Assembly (NCBI GenBank): GCA_015060075.1
Contig: SUZE01000002.1
Location: 62,001-126,000, forward strand
DNA: 64,000 nucleotides
Origin: Rikenellaceae bacterium
GTDB taxonomy: Bacteria; Bacteroidota; Bacteroidia; Bacteroidales; Rikenellaceae
Direction of reading: 5' to 3'
Under the pieces are notes generated by a model that worked only from the letters and a program-made list of their open reading frames with translations, had not been told where the DNA came from and did not search any database. The position numbers were made by a program, and so were the translations under genes. This document shows, in pieces, positions 52,240-61,206 of this stretch; the stretch's first letter is position 1, and each line of letters starts with the position of its first letter.

Positions 52240-53556
52240 ATGACACGAGCATTTCAGAAAATATATACAAAGATTGACAATATCACCAAGGCTACCGTAA
52301 CGCTCCGTGCTACGGGCGTAGGTAATGACGAGTTGGCTACCGTAGGTGGTCGCCTCGCACAGGTGGTAAAGATTATGGGCGACAGCGTTACCTTGCAGGT
52401 CTTTGCAGGTACGGAGGGTTTGGCTACCGACTCGGAGGTTATCTTCCAGGGCGAGCCACCAAAGTTGCGCGTTTCGGACAACTTGGCAGGTCGCTTCTTC
52501 AACGCTTATGGTGAGCCACTCGAAGGCGGTGAGCCTATCGAGGGCGAGGCGCGAGAGATTGGTGGTCCTACCGTAAACCCATTCCGCCGTTTGCAGCCAT
52601 CAGAGTTGATTGCTACCGGTATCGCAGGTATCGACCTTAACAACACTATCGTAACCGGTCAGAAGATTCCGTTCTTTGCAGACTCTGACCAACCTTACAA
52701 CGCTGTTATGGCGAATGTGGCACTCCGTGCAAAGGCTGACAAGATTATCCTCGGAGGTATGGGATTGACAAACGATGACTTCCTCTACTTCAAGCAGGTG
52801 TTCGAGAATGCAGGAGCGTTGGACCGTATCGTATCGTTCGTAAATACTACGGAGAATCCTCCTGTGGAGCGACTCCTCGTACCTGATATGGCTTTGACCG
52901 CAGCGGAGTACTTTGCAGTGGATAAGGGCGAGAAGGTGTTGGTACTCTTGACCGATATGACCTTGTATGCCGATGCTTTGGCTATCGTGTCGAACCGTAT
53001 GGACCAGATTCCATCGAAGGACTCTATGCCGGGCTCGCTCTATTCGGACTTGGCGAAGATTTACGAGAAGGCGGTTCAGTTGCCTAATGGCGGCTCAATC
53101 ACCATTATTGCCGTAACCACTTTGTCGGGTGGCGATATTACACACGCTATTCCGGATAATACGGGTTATATCACCGAGGGACAGCTCTTCTTGCGTAACG
53201 ACTCCGATACGGGTAAGGTTATCATTGACCCATTCCGTTCGTTGTCGCGTTTGAAGCAGTTGGTTATCGGAAAGAAGACTCGTGAGGACCACCCACAGGT
53301 GATGAACGCTTGTGTGCGTCTGTATGCCGATGCAGCGAATGCAAAGACCAAGTTGGAGAACGGTTTCGACTTGTCGGAGTATGACGAGCGTGCCTTGAAG
53401 TTTGCAAAGGACTACTCGGAGAAGTTGTTGGCTATCGATGTAAATATCGATATTACCGAGATGCTTGACACTGCGTGGTCGTTGTTTGCAAAGTACTTCT
53501 CGAAGGAGGAGGTTGCAATCAAGGCAGAACTTATCGAGAAATATTGGAAAGCATAA
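52240..53556 (+). CDS. atpB: V-type ATP synthase subunit B (regulatory)
   Basis: 438 residues. Non-catalytic nucleotide-binding partner of A; it lacks a Walker A loop, as expected. Marks include YTEVDNI-like KIYTKIDNITKATVTLRATG at the N terminus, GTEGLATDSEVIFQGEPPKL, SELIATGIAGIDLNNTIVTG, MDQIPSKDSMPGSLYSDLAK and the arginine-finger region SLSRLKQLVIGKKTREDHPQ. It lies between A (6 bases) and D (7 bases). Confidence 0.96.
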   Translation: MTRAFQKIYTKIDNITKATVTLRATGVGNDELATVGGRLAQVVKIMGDSVTLQVFAGTEGLATDSEVIFQGEPPKLRVSDNLAGRFFNAYGEPLEGGEPIEGEAREIGGPTVNPFRRLQPSELIATGIAGIDLNNTIVTGQKIPFFADSDQPYNAVMANVALRAKADKIILGGMGLTNDDFLYFKQVFENAGALDRIVSFVNTTENPPVERLLVPDMALTAAEYFAVDKGEKVLVLLTDMTLYADALAIVSNRMDQIPSKDSMPGSLYSDLAKIYEKAVQLPNGGSITIIAVTTLSGGDITHAIPDNTGYITEGQLFLRNDSDTGKVIIDPFRSLSRLKQLVIGKKTREDHPQVMNACVRLYADAANAKTKLENGFDLSEYDERALKFAKDYSEKLLAIDVNIDITEMLDTAWSLFAKYFSKEEVAIKAELIEKYWKA

Positions 53557-53563
53557 CTAAACG

Positions 53564-54175
53564 ATGGCAATCAAATTTCAATATAACAAGACTTCGCTCG
53601 GCGAACTCGGCAAACAGCTGAAAATGCGCCAGAAGGCACTCCCTACCATCAAGAGTAAGGAGTCGGCTCTGCGCTCCGAGGTTAAGCGTGCGAAGGACTC
53701 CGCAGCAGAGTACCGCGAGCGATTAGATGCGCTCATAGCCGAGTACGACTATATGGTGGCTCTGTGGGGAGAGTTTGATTGTACCCTTGTCAGCGTTGCA
53801 GATGTCGATTTAACAACACAAAAGATTGCGGGAGTTCGTATCCCTGTACTTCACGAGGTGAAATTCGAGAGCAAACCATTCGATTTGTTCTCTTCGCCTG
53901 CGTGGTATAGCGATGGCGTAGAGCTCTTGAAGAGAATTGCAACCTTGGGCATTGAGTTCGAGGTCTACAACCGCAAGACCGCACTTTTGGACTATGCACG
54001 CCGAAAGACTACTCAAAAGGTGAACCTCTACGAGAAGGTGCAGATACCAGGGTATGAGGACGCTATACGAAAGATTAAGCGATTTATGGAGGATGAGGAG
54101 AATCTCTCTAAATCGGCACAGAAAATCGTCAAAACTCGCCAGCAGGCTGCCGCAAAGGAGGGCGGAGAGAGATGA
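53564..54175 (+). CDS. V-type ATP synthase subunit D
   Basis: 203 residues. Central rotor-axle subunit, a long coiled coil of two helices. N-terminal MAIKFQYNKTSLGELGKQLK and LPTIKSKESALRSEVKRAKD are classic, and the C-terminal helix VNLYEKVQIPGYEDAIRKIK with FMEDEENLSKSAQKIVKTRQ completes the pair. Its TGA stop overlaps the start of subunit I (ATGA at 54172-54175), implying translational coupling. No separate subunit F gene follows. Confidence 0.92.
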   Translation: MAIKFQYNKTSLGELGKQLKMRQKALPTIKSKESALRSEVKRAKDSAAEYRERLDALIAEYDYMVALWGEFDCTLVSVADVDLTTQKIAGVRIPVLHEVKFESKPFDLFSSPAWYSDGVELLKRIATLGIEFEVYNRKTALLDYARRKTTQKVNLYEKVQIPGYEDAIRKIKRFMEDEENLSKSAQKIVKTRQQAAAKEGGER

Positions 54176-56025
54176 TTGTAAAGATGATGAAATACAATAT
54201 CGTCTTGTTCTCGGCAGAGCGTGAGCGTTTCGTGGAGCGTTTGCGTGAGTTGGGAATGGTCGATATCACCACCTCGGGTTGGGAGCCAACCGAGGCGGAT
54301 AGAGAACTCGTTACCGCTATCGAGAGCCGTACAAAGGCACTCGCTGCGTTGGAGCAGTTTGCCAATAGTGAGGACTATTTGGCTGGTGGTGCAAGACTTG
54401 AAAAGGGCGAGGTCTTCGAGGCTTATCAGTCGGCTCAGAATACTATTGCTGCTGCCAAGTCGGAGAATGCTCGTCTGCAAAAGATGCTTGACGAGTGGCT
54501 TGCTTGGGGCGATTTCGACTGCTCGACACTTGTCAAGTTGGCAGAGAGTGGGGTGGTGTTGCGCTACTTCACGGCTCAAAGAGCAACCTTCGAGAAGAGC
54601 AGCGAGGAGTGGGGCGCAAACCTCAATATCGCTGTCGTAGGCGAGGACGACTCGACAGTTCGCTTTGTCGTTATCGGCAACGGCTCGGAGGAGATTGCAA
54701 TTGATGCGCAGGAGCAGAAGGCTCCAACGATGAACAACTCGGAGTTGAAGGCTCAAATCGAGCAAAACGAGGCTGCCATAAAGGCTCAAAATGGAGTTTT
54801 GAGTGCAGTGGCTGATGCTCGTGCCGAGATTGAGGCTGAGTTGGCGGCTTTGAAGTGCCAAATGCAGGATGTTCGCATCGAAGCAACCGCAGATAAGGCT
54901 GCCGAGGGCTTGTTGCTCGTTATGGAGGGCTGGGCAGAGAAGGCTACTTCGGAGCAGGTTGATGCCGCTTTGAACGAATATCCGAATGTTGTCTATATCA
55001 AGGAGAATCCAACCGAGGAGGACGAAACACCGGTTAAGTTGAAGAACAACCGCTTTGCTCGCTTGTTCGAGTTGATTGGTGGCTTGTATGCCCTTCCAAA
55101 GTATGGTACGCTGGATATGACACCGTTCTTTGCACCGTTCTATATGCTCTTCTTCGCTATCTGTTTGAACGATGCGGGCTATGGTGCGATAATCCTCTTG
55201 CTCGGTATCTTGATGCGATTCTTGATGGGCGAGAAGATGCGCAAGATGTCCTACCTCACGATGATTTGCGGTGGCGCAACAACCCTCTTCGGATTGGCTA
55301 CGGGCTCACTGTTCGGACTGTCTATACCTACTGCGCTGTTCGATTTCCAGGCGGAGTTCTTCTCGTGGGCATTGGCTCTCGGAGTATTCCAGATTCTGTT
55401 CGGTATGTTGCTTAACATTATCTTCAAGGCGAGCCACTTCGGCATTAAATCGACCTTCTCTACATTGGGTTGGTTTATCGTGCTTGTGTCGGGCTGCTTG
55501 GCGGGTGGTTTGCAACTGCTCAACGAATCGTGGGTAATTCCGGGCTTTACGACCTCCTCTATCGCCTTCTATGTGGCTATGGGTGTAGGCTTGTTTATGA
55601 TGCTCTTCCTGAACGATTTGAGCCGTAAGCCTATCGAGTATATCTTGCTCTATGGCTTCTTGAAAAACTTTGCTTCGGGCTTGTGGGATACCTATAATAA
55701 TATAACGGGCTTGTTGAGCGATGTGCTTTCCTATATCCGACTCTTTGCTATCGGCTTGTCGGGTGGTGTGTTGGCACAGGTTTTCAACTCGTTGGCTATG
55801 GGTCTTACAGGTCTTGATGCAGGTATCGAGCAGTTTACGGTTGGTACGGTGTTCCAGATTCTGGGTGCTACGGCAATCCTCTTGGTCGGACACGCCATCA
55901 ACCTATTTATGTCCACCATTTCGTCATTCGTACACCCAATGCGTTTGACCTTCGTGGAGTTTTATAAAAATGCAGGCTTCGAGATGACAACACGCGCATT
56001 CGAGCCGCTTACAAAAGAGAAATAA
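54172..56025 (+). CDS. V-type ATP synthase subunit I (membrane stator)
   Basis: 617 residues. The N-terminal about 310 residues are a cytoplasmic coiled-coil arm (PTEADRELVTAIESRTKALA, the ELKAQIEQNEAAIKAQNGVL helix), and the rest has seven to eight membrane helices. The conserved ion-channel Arg is R523 in DVLSYIRLFAIGLSGG. It forms the ion half-channels against the K ring. It overlaps D by four bases and is 37 bases before K. Confidence 0.94.
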   Translation: MIVKMMKYNIVLFSAERERFVERLRELGMVDITTSGWEPTEADRELVTAIESRTKALAALEQFANSEDYLAGGARLEKGEVFEAYQSAQNTIAAAKSENARLQKMLDEWLAWGDFDCSTLVKLAESGVVLRYFTAQRATFEKSSEEWGANLNIAVVGEDDSTVRFVVIGNGSEEIAIDAQEQKAPTMNNSELKAQIEQNEAAIKAQNGVLSAVADARAEIEAELAALKCQMQDVRIEATADKAAEGLLLVMEGWAEKATSEQVDAALNEYPNVVYIKENPTEEDETPVKLKNNRFARLFELIGGLYALPKYGTLDMTPFFAPFYMLFFAICLNDAGYGAIILLLGILMRFLMGEKMRKMSYLTMICGGATTLFGLATGSLFGLSIPTALFDFQAEFFSWALALGVFQILFGMLLNIIFKASHFGIKSTFSTLGWFIVLVSGCLAGGLQLLNESWVIPGFTTSSIAFYVAMGVGLFMMLFLNDLSRKPIEYILLYGFLKNFASGLWDTYNNITGLLSDVLSYIRLFAIGLSGGVLAQVFNSLAMGLTGLDAGIEQFTVGTVFQILGATAILLVGHAINLFMSTISSFVHPMRLTFVEFYKNAGFEMTTRAFEPLTKEK

Positions 56026-56044
56026 CAAACAATTTAATAACTAA

Positions 56045-56515
<471 letters not shown>

Positions 56516-56520
56516 TAAAA

Positions 56521-56632
56521 TCGTTTTTAAGCAGCGATAGCTGCGTTAAACATCGGTAGCCGAGTTGCTCACATACGCCTAAGTATGCTGCGCACTCGGC
56601 TCCTTGTTTGCCTTGCTCTCATCTGCTTAAAA
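56521..56632. repeat. Structured intergenic element E3
   Basis: Outer arms TTTTAAGCAG / CTGCTTAAAA, inner arms AGCCGAGT / ACTCGGCT, apex CATAC-GCCTAA-GTATG (56572-56587). Related in design to E1 and E2. Lies directly after the V-ATPase operon. Confidence 0.8.
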
Positions 56633-56679
56633 TCAATTTTCTTTATGCGACGGGTGTGTTACCCACCCCCCCCCTAAAT

Positions 56680-56706
56680 CCCCCTCCTGTGAGGGGGACT
56701 TTTTTA
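56680..56706 (+). terminator. Terminator downstream of V-ATPase operon
   Basis: CCCCCTC-CTGT-GAGGGGG followed by ACTTTTTT. It is preceded by a run of nine C (56666-56674). Confidence 0.75.
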
Positions 56707-56731
56707 TACAACAAAATAAGCACCTTCGTAA

Positions 56732-56760
56732 TCCCGAAGGTCTTTCTTTTGCGATGTACC
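56732..56760. terminator. Second hairpin with T-rich tail
   Basis: ACCTTCG / CGAAGGT with a six-base loop, then CTTTCTTTT; possible back-up terminator. Confidence 0.6.
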
Positions 56761-56818
56761 ACATCTCACGACTTCTGACAAGAAATTAAATTCCCTATTT
56801 ATCCCTGTTGGTAATCGT

Positions 56819-56853
56819 AAAAATAGGTTGAGAATTTTTCTCAACCTATTTAG
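56819..56853. terminator. Bidirectional terminator near trmB
   Basis: A 14-bp perfect stem AAATAGGTTGAGAA / TTCTCAACCTATTT with a three-base loop, A-rich before and T-containing after. Confidence 0.85.
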
Positions 56854-56952
56854 TTTTCCGTTTTCCGTTTTAATCCTGCTGCGCAGGCTTTTCACTGCTC
56901 CGTCTCGGCATAGTCTGCAAGCAGCCTCTGCTCTCGACTTAATCGCAGCGGT
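56853..56952. repeat. Dispersed repeat R1a with GTTTTCC heptamers
   Basis: GTTTTCC x2 (56853-56866), then the 86-bp R1 unit (56867-56952), matching R1b (61081-61166) at all but four bases. It contains the hairpin CCTGC-TGC-GCAGG and supplies the last codons and stop of trmB. Confidence 0.93.
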
Positions 56953-57697
56953 TCGTTTTCCGTTCCTCCTCGGCATCTTTTTCGAGGATATCATCGCCCT
57001 CCCAGTCAAACATCGGGAACTCGGTGCGTTCGCCCAATTGGAAACGGGTGTAGGTTATCGGCAGACCTCGTTCGAGATACATCTGCTCGTAGGCAGTCTT
57101 TACCGACAAAACCTCGTCAGCATACCCCGAACCGTAGATATCGTTATTTGCCACCTCACACTTTAAGTCGAACTTATCAATCACCGCCGAGGTGTAGGCG
57201 AAGAGGTGTTGTGAATCGGTTTTGAGATTTATCCAACCATCTTTGCGGAGTAACTTTGCGTAGTACTCTAAAAAAATAGGTGCTGTTAGACGCTTCTTTG
57301 CTCGCTTGGTGCGGAGTTGCGGGTCGGGAAATGTTATCCAAATCTCATCGACTTCGCCCTCGGCAAAGAGTGATGTTATAAACTCGATGCGGGCACGCAG
57401 GAAACCTACATTACCCATCTTGCGCTCCGTAGCAGTCTTTGCACCACGCCATATACGGGCACCTTTAATATCCACGCCGATAAAGTTCTTGTCGGGATTG
57501 CGTTCTGCAAGGGCAACGGTATATTCACCCTTTCCGCAACCGAGTTCGAGAACTATCGGGTTGTCGTTGTGAAAGAAATCCTTGCGCCAATTACCTTTCA
57601 GAGGGTGGTCGGTGCGGAACATCTCCTCGAATGCCGGTTGCACGAAACACTCGAAGGTCAGGTTTTCTGCAAATTTTCTGAGTTTATCTTTTCCCAT
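56939..57697 (-). CDS. trmB: tRNA (guanine-N7)-methyltransferase
   Basis: 252 residues, SAM-dependent enzyme that methylates G46 of tRNA. Motif I is PIVLELGCGKGEYTVALAER, with FIGVDIKGARIWRGAK after it, and the catalytic block is DEIWITFPDPQLRTKRAKKR. The last residues (ERKTNRCD) are encoded by a GTTTTCC-type stretch and repeat R1a, so the C-terminal tail is repeat-derived. It is third in a ricT-gldH-trmB series, with a two-base gap from gldH. Confidence 0.93.
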   Translation of the reverse strand: MGKDKLRKFAENLTFECFVQPAFEEMFRTDHPLKGNWRKDFFHNDNPIVLELGCGKGEYTVALAERNPDKNFIGVDIKGARIWRGAKTATERKMGNVGFLRARIEFITSLFAEGEVDEIWITFPDPQLRTKRAKKRLTAPIFLEYYAKLLRKDGWINLKTDSQHLFAYTSAVIDKFDLKCEVANNDIYGSGYADEVLSVKTAYEQMYLERGLPITYTRFQLGERTEFPMFDWEGDDILEKDAEEERKTNRCD

Positions 57698-57699
57698 CT

Positions 57700-58125
57700 C
57701 TATTTTAATTCTATTCCTATTGCCTCCATGCCTCGTACTGCCGATTGTGGCTCGAAGGAGAAGGTGTAGAGCCCTTTTTGGCTCAACAAAACATCTGCTC
57801 GATATGGTAGGCTCTCGGTGGTTGCTACCGTAAGAGCAGTGCGAGGGTGGTGTAACGCCAATACTATCTCCTCCTCAAAGTGGCGGGCATCGGGTGTCGT
57901 TATCGCCACTTTTAGTGGTAGGGTTGCCTGCTTGAAGTTGTCGTTATAGCGTAATGCAATGTTGATGTTGCGCAACGAGATTGTATCGCTATTGTCGTAT
58001 GTAATGCTCTCTGCACTATCCCACGACTGTACATCTACGCCCACCATCTGCGTATTTTGTGGAGCGAGGCAACCATACATCGCTATCGCCAAAACAGCCA
58101 CTATAATACGCACACTGCCTCTCAT
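57700..58125 (-). CDS. gldH: GldH-type lipoprotein
   Basis: 141 residues from the ATG at 58125 (MRGSVRIIVAVLAIAMYGC, a lipoprotein signal); a longer frame from 58422 lies antisense-shifted inside ricT and is rejected. The mature domain is a beta-sandwich with VDVQSWDSAESITYDNSDTI, LRNINIALRYNDNFKQATLP and LLSQKGLYTFSFEPQ. Size, lipobox and position after a PSP1/RicT-family gene fit GldH, a gliding/type IX secretion lipoprotein also kept in non-gliding Bacteroidales. Other gld genes are not in this window, so its present role is uncertain. Confidence 0.75.
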   Translation of the reverse strand: MRGSVRIIVAVLAIAMYGCLAPQNTQMVGVDVQSWDSAESITYDNSDTISLRNINIALRYNDNFKQATLPLKVAITTPDARHFEEEIVLALHHPRTALTVATTESLPYRADVLLSQKGLYTFSFEPQSAVRGMEAIGIELK

Positions 58126-58129
58126 TATT

Positions 58130-59410
58130 CTACTCTTGCTTAGGCTTATTGTTGTTATTATGGTGGTGTCTGTGCGGTCTGTTGTGGCGATTGTTGCCCT
58201 GCTGACCGCCTTGACCGCCTTGACCGCCTTGCTGAGCAGGCTGAGTATTCTGACCGCTATCTTGCGCAGTCTTACTCTCGTCTGAATTGTGGCGATTCTT
58301 CTTCTTTTTGCGCTTCTTCGCCTTGTCGAAACGGGTGATGCTATCCTCCTCGGTGCGATATGTTGGCTCCTCAACTTGTGGCTCGAAATCCTCTCCGAGG
58401 ATAGACTCAACCTTCCCGCCATTGCGATTTACCGAGAGAATCTCACGCACACGCGATACCGGAATTGTTACCAAATTCGACATCGAATCCTTGCTTGTTG
58501 AGAAGGTCATTGTGTGAGCGAGGATATCGCTCTTTACGAGGAAGTATTCGCCATCAATTGCCTGCAACGGCTCACGCAAACGAGGCATCGAACGGCGAGC
58601 ATCAGCATATACATCGTATTCGTAGGTCAGGCAACACTTCAATTTCGAGCATTGTCCTGCCAACTTCAATGGGTTAAGCGATAGGTCCTGCACACGGGCT
58701 GCGCCTGTTGTTACACTCGAAAAACTCGATACCCACGATGCACAACATAACTCACGACCACACGCTCCGATACCTCCGATACGACCTGCCTCCTGACGAG
58801 CACCAATCTGTTTCATCTCGATACGGATATGGAACTGCTCGGCAAATACCTTGATAAGTTCACGGAAATCGACACGACCATCTGCTATATAGTAGAATAT
58901 CGCTTTAATCTTATCGCCTTGATACTCCACATCACCAATCTTCATATCCAAGCCCATGTCGGCTGCGATTTGGCGCGAGCGAATCATCGTTTCGTGTTCG
59001 AGGGCGATAGCCTCCTGCCACTTCTCGATGTCGTAAGGGCGAGCCTTGCGGTAAATCTTCTTGAACTCTCCGTTGTGAGGGTTGAAGCCGATACGCTTCA
59101 TCTGTCGTGCCACCATGTCGCCCGTGAGCGAGATGATGCCGATATCGTGACCGGGCGAAGCCTCCACCGCTACGATATCGCCAACCTGCAAAGATAAGTT
59201 GTTTACATTCTGATAGAACGAACGGCGAGTATTCTTGAAACGTACCTCGAAAATATCTGTCGGGAAGTTGTCGGGGTATTCGCCGAGCCAAGGCTCCTCG
59301 TGCAAGCGGAAACAGCCTCGTGCCTCTCTTGCATAAGGCTCACCAGCCTCATTTACACCGAATGCAACGCCACGACCAACTTCGGGTTTATCATATTTTG
59401 TGTAATCCAT
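58130..59410 (-). CDS. ricT: RicT/PSP1-family protein
   Basis: 426 residues from the ATG at 59410; the upstream TTG at 59419 is rejected. The PSP1 core has VNNLSLQVGDIVAVEASPGH and DFRELIKVFAEQFHIRIEMK. Cysteines lie in GIGACGRELCCASWV (217, 222, 223) and KLKCCLTYE (259, 260) plus C254, the arrangement expected for Fe-S ligands in RicT/YaaT. In Bacillus RicT takes part in RNA maturation with RicA and RicF. The C-terminal 60 residues are low-complexity (KKRKKKKNRHNSDESK then a GGQGGQGGQQ stretch and His/Asn-rich end), possibly RNA-binding. It heads the ricT-gldH-trmB series; gldH starts four bases after it. Confidence 0.86.
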   Translation of the reverse strand: MDYTKYDKPEVGRGVAFGVNEAGEPYAREARGCFRLHEEPWLGEYPDNFPTDIFEVRFKNTRRSFYQNVNNLSLQVGDIVAVEASPGHDIGIISLTGDMVARQMKRIGFNPHNGEFKKIYRKARPYDIEKWQEAIALEHETMIRSRQIAADMGLDMKIGDVEYQGDKIKAIFYYIADGRVDFRELIKVFAEQFHIRIEMKQIGARQEAGRIGGIGACGRELCCASWVSSFSSVTTGAARVQDLSLNPLKLAGQCSKLKCCLTYEYDVYADARRSMPRLREPLQAIDGEYFLVKSDILAHTMTFSTSKDSMSNLVTIPVSRVREILSVNRNGGKVESILGEDFEPQVEEPTYRTEEDSITRFDKAKKRKKKKNRHNSDESKTAQDSGQNTQPAQQGGQGGQGGQQGNNRHNRPHRHHHNNNNKPKQE

Positions 59411-59454
59411 AATTCGCAAAAGTCAATATTTTGCGTAAAGATAGAGAAAAAAAC

Positions 59455-59513
59455 GGAAAACGAAAAGCGGAAAACGGAAAACTTTTAATTTTTTGGGGGT
59501 ACTGGGGGTACTG
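59455..59513. repeat. Heptamer array GGAAAAC and 9-mer array GGGGGTACT
   Basis: GGAAAAC, GAAAAGC, GGAAAAC, GGAAAAC, then GGGGGTACT x2. The first is the inverted form of the GTTTTCC unit. Confidence 0.85.
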
Positions 59514-59544
59514 GGGAAGGAATTCGGGGTAGCGAAAAACTTTC

Positions 59545-59627
59545 AGCGCACCCCATAAAGCGACCAACGGGAGCGCCCCCCCCCAGAAATGTTGCGCCTT
59601 GACCACCCTCGGAGTCCAGAAAACAAA
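59545..59627. repeat. Dispersed repeat R2a (short form)
   Basis: AGCGCACCCCATAAAGCGAC to AGAAAACAAA, matching R2b at 63570-63697 except that a 45-bp hairpin-rich insert is missing, leaving a run of nine C (59576-59584). It abuts the MATE gene stop. Confidence 0.9.
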
Positions 59628-59629
59628 TC

Positions 59630-60988
59630 CTACGATATTTTTCGCAGATAACGCAGATAACGCGCAACCTGAACGCCATAGAGAATGGCTGCGGTTGAGA
59701 GTCCAACTATATAGCCGACAATCAATCCCGTAGCACCCATTCCGAGTTGGAACGCTACAAAGTAGCCTACCGGTATATTCAGCACGATGTAGGCAATAAA
59801 CGATATTACGGCGATACTTTGCACCTGTTGTAATCCTCGTAAGACACCCACTAAAATACATTGTAATGCATCAGAGAGTTGGAATGCTCCATAGAGGATT
59901 AGCATCTGCGAGGCGAGGACAATGACCTCCTCATTTTTGGTAAAGAGCAACGGCATAATATGGCGTAGCGATACAAAAGTTGCAATTACACAGATACCCC
60001 AAACTATCGCCATCGAGAGCGAGGAGCGCACCACATCGCATATCTCGTTGATATCCCTGCGACCGAAGGCGTGTGATACGCAAATAGTTGTAGCCGAGCC
60101 GAGCGATAGAATCAGCATAAAGGTACAATTACCATAGGTGTTGCCCACCTGATTTGCACTTATCGCCTCTGCACCAAACCAACCCATCATGATGCCCGTA
60201 ACGATAAACGCCAACGCCTCCAACACCATCTGTCCCGAAATTGGAAGTCCCATTTTCAGCAGATGCAGCGAGTTCTTCCAATGCTTTGCCTTGCGTGAGA
60301 ATAGCGATAGGTACTCTCTGTAACGCTTTGCATAGATAAAATATCCGCCGAGCAGTATCGGGTTGAGAATACGGGAGATAAGAGTTGCCAAACCTGCTCC
60401 ATATACTCCCATCGGCTCAAAACCGCACTTACCAAAGATAAAGACATAGTTCAGCACTATGTTTATGATGTTGGTAATGATGGCAACAATCATTGCCGAC
60501 TTGGTGTTGCCCACGCCCTCCAAAAACTGTTTGAACGAACCGTAGAACATCGCAAATGGCAAGCAGTACGCCATCAGTCGGTAGTATGGCAGAGCCATAT
60601 CGACCACCTCAATAGGTTGCCCCAGGCGGTAGAGCAGAGGCTCGGTTGCAATCTGCAAAGCCATACACGCCAGACCGAAAATCGGATAGAAGAGTAGTGT
60701 CGTTTCGAGGTAGTGAGCCATCTTCTGCTTGTGCCCCTGCACGAACAACTCTCCGATTATTGGAGTAAGACCAATCGAGAGCCCCATGCACAAAAAAGTG
60801 AATACCCACGCAATAGTAGAGCCGAATGCCACGGCAGCCAATGGCACAGCGTCTTCACCGCCATACATTCCCACCATGGCACTATCCGCCACCTGCACCG
60901 CAATATAGCCCAACTGAGCCAACATTACGGGCAGGGCAAGGCGCAGAATCTCGCCCACCTTGGATAGATATTTTGCTCTAAATGCCAT
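59630..60988 (-). CDS. MATE-family multidrug/cation antiporter
   Basis: 452 residues from the ATG at 60988 (MAFRAKYLSKVGEILRLALP); a longer frame from 61009 starts upstream of the promoter and is rejected. Twelve helices in two homologous halves are visible, with the MATE features LAQLGYIAVQVADSAMVGMY, GLSIGLTPIIGELFVQG, FLEGVGNTKSAMIVAIITNI and, in the second half, GPISGQ-like MGLPISGQMVLEALAFIVTG. It exports cationic drugs or organic cations using Na+ or H+. The -7 box is nine bases before the ATG, so the mRNA may be almost leaderless. Confidence 0.93.
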   Translation of the reverse strand: MAFRAKYLSKVGEILRLALPVMLAQLGYIAVQVADSAMVGMYGGEDAVPLAAVAFGSTIAWVFTFLCMGLSIGLTPIIGELFVQGHKQKMAHYLETTLLFYPIFGLACMALQIATEPLLYRLGQPIEVVDMALPYYRLMAYCLPFAMFYGSFKQFLEGVGNTKSAMIVAIITNIINIVLNYVFIFGKCGFEPMGVYGAGLATLISRILNPILLGGYFIYAKRYREYLSLFSRKAKHWKNSLHLLKMGLPISGQMVLEALAFIVTGIMMGWFGAEAISANQVGNTYGNCTFMLILSLGSATTICVSHAFGRRDINEICDVVRSSLSMAIVWGICVIATFVSLRHIMPLLFTKNEEVIVLASQMLILYGAFQLSDALQCILVGVLRGLQQVQSIAVISFIAYIVLNIPVGYFVAFQLGMGATGLIVGYIVGLSTAAILYGVQVARYLRYLRKIS

Positions 60989-60997
60989 AATCGGTCG

Positions 60998-61005
60998 CAA
61001 AGATA
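60998..61005 (-). promoter_or_regulatory. -7 box of MATE gene; near-leaderless start
   Basis: TATCTTTG on the minus strand, nine bases before the ATG at 60988. Confidence 0.65.
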
Positions 61006-61012
61006 CCAATAA

Positions 61013-61070
61013 ATTGAGAATTGAGAGTTGAGAATTAAGAATTATTTTTCTCTCTCAACTCTCAACTCGA
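61013..61070. repeat. Heptamer arrays ATTGAGA and CTCTCAA
   Basis: ATTGAGA, ATTGAGA, GTTGAGA, ATTAAGA, ATTATTT, then CTCTCAA, CTCTCAA, CTCGAAA; the two arrays are inverted complements of each other. Confidence 0.9.
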
Positions 61071-61080
61071 AAAGTTCTCT

Positions 61081-61196
61081 GTTTTAATCCCACTGCGTGG
61101 GCTTTTCACTGCTCCGTCTCGGCATAGTCTGCAAGCAGCCTCTGCTCTCGACTTAATCGCAGCGGTCCGTTTTCCGTTTTCCGTTTTCCGTTTTCC
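61081..61196. repeat. Dispersed repeat R1b followed by (GTTTTCC)x4
   Basis: An 86-bp unit (61081-61166) identical to R1a except for four bases inside the hairpin CCCAC-TGC-GTGGG, followed by four perfect GTTTTCC copies (61169-61196) before the clpA-like stop. Confidence 0.95.
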
Positions 61197-61206
61197 GTTC
61201 TCAACT

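Noticed and set aside
57700..58422. Long form of GldH starting at 58422
   Set aside because: The first 99 residues are an Arg/Ser-rich out-of-frame reading of ricT; the lipoprotein signal begins at 58125.
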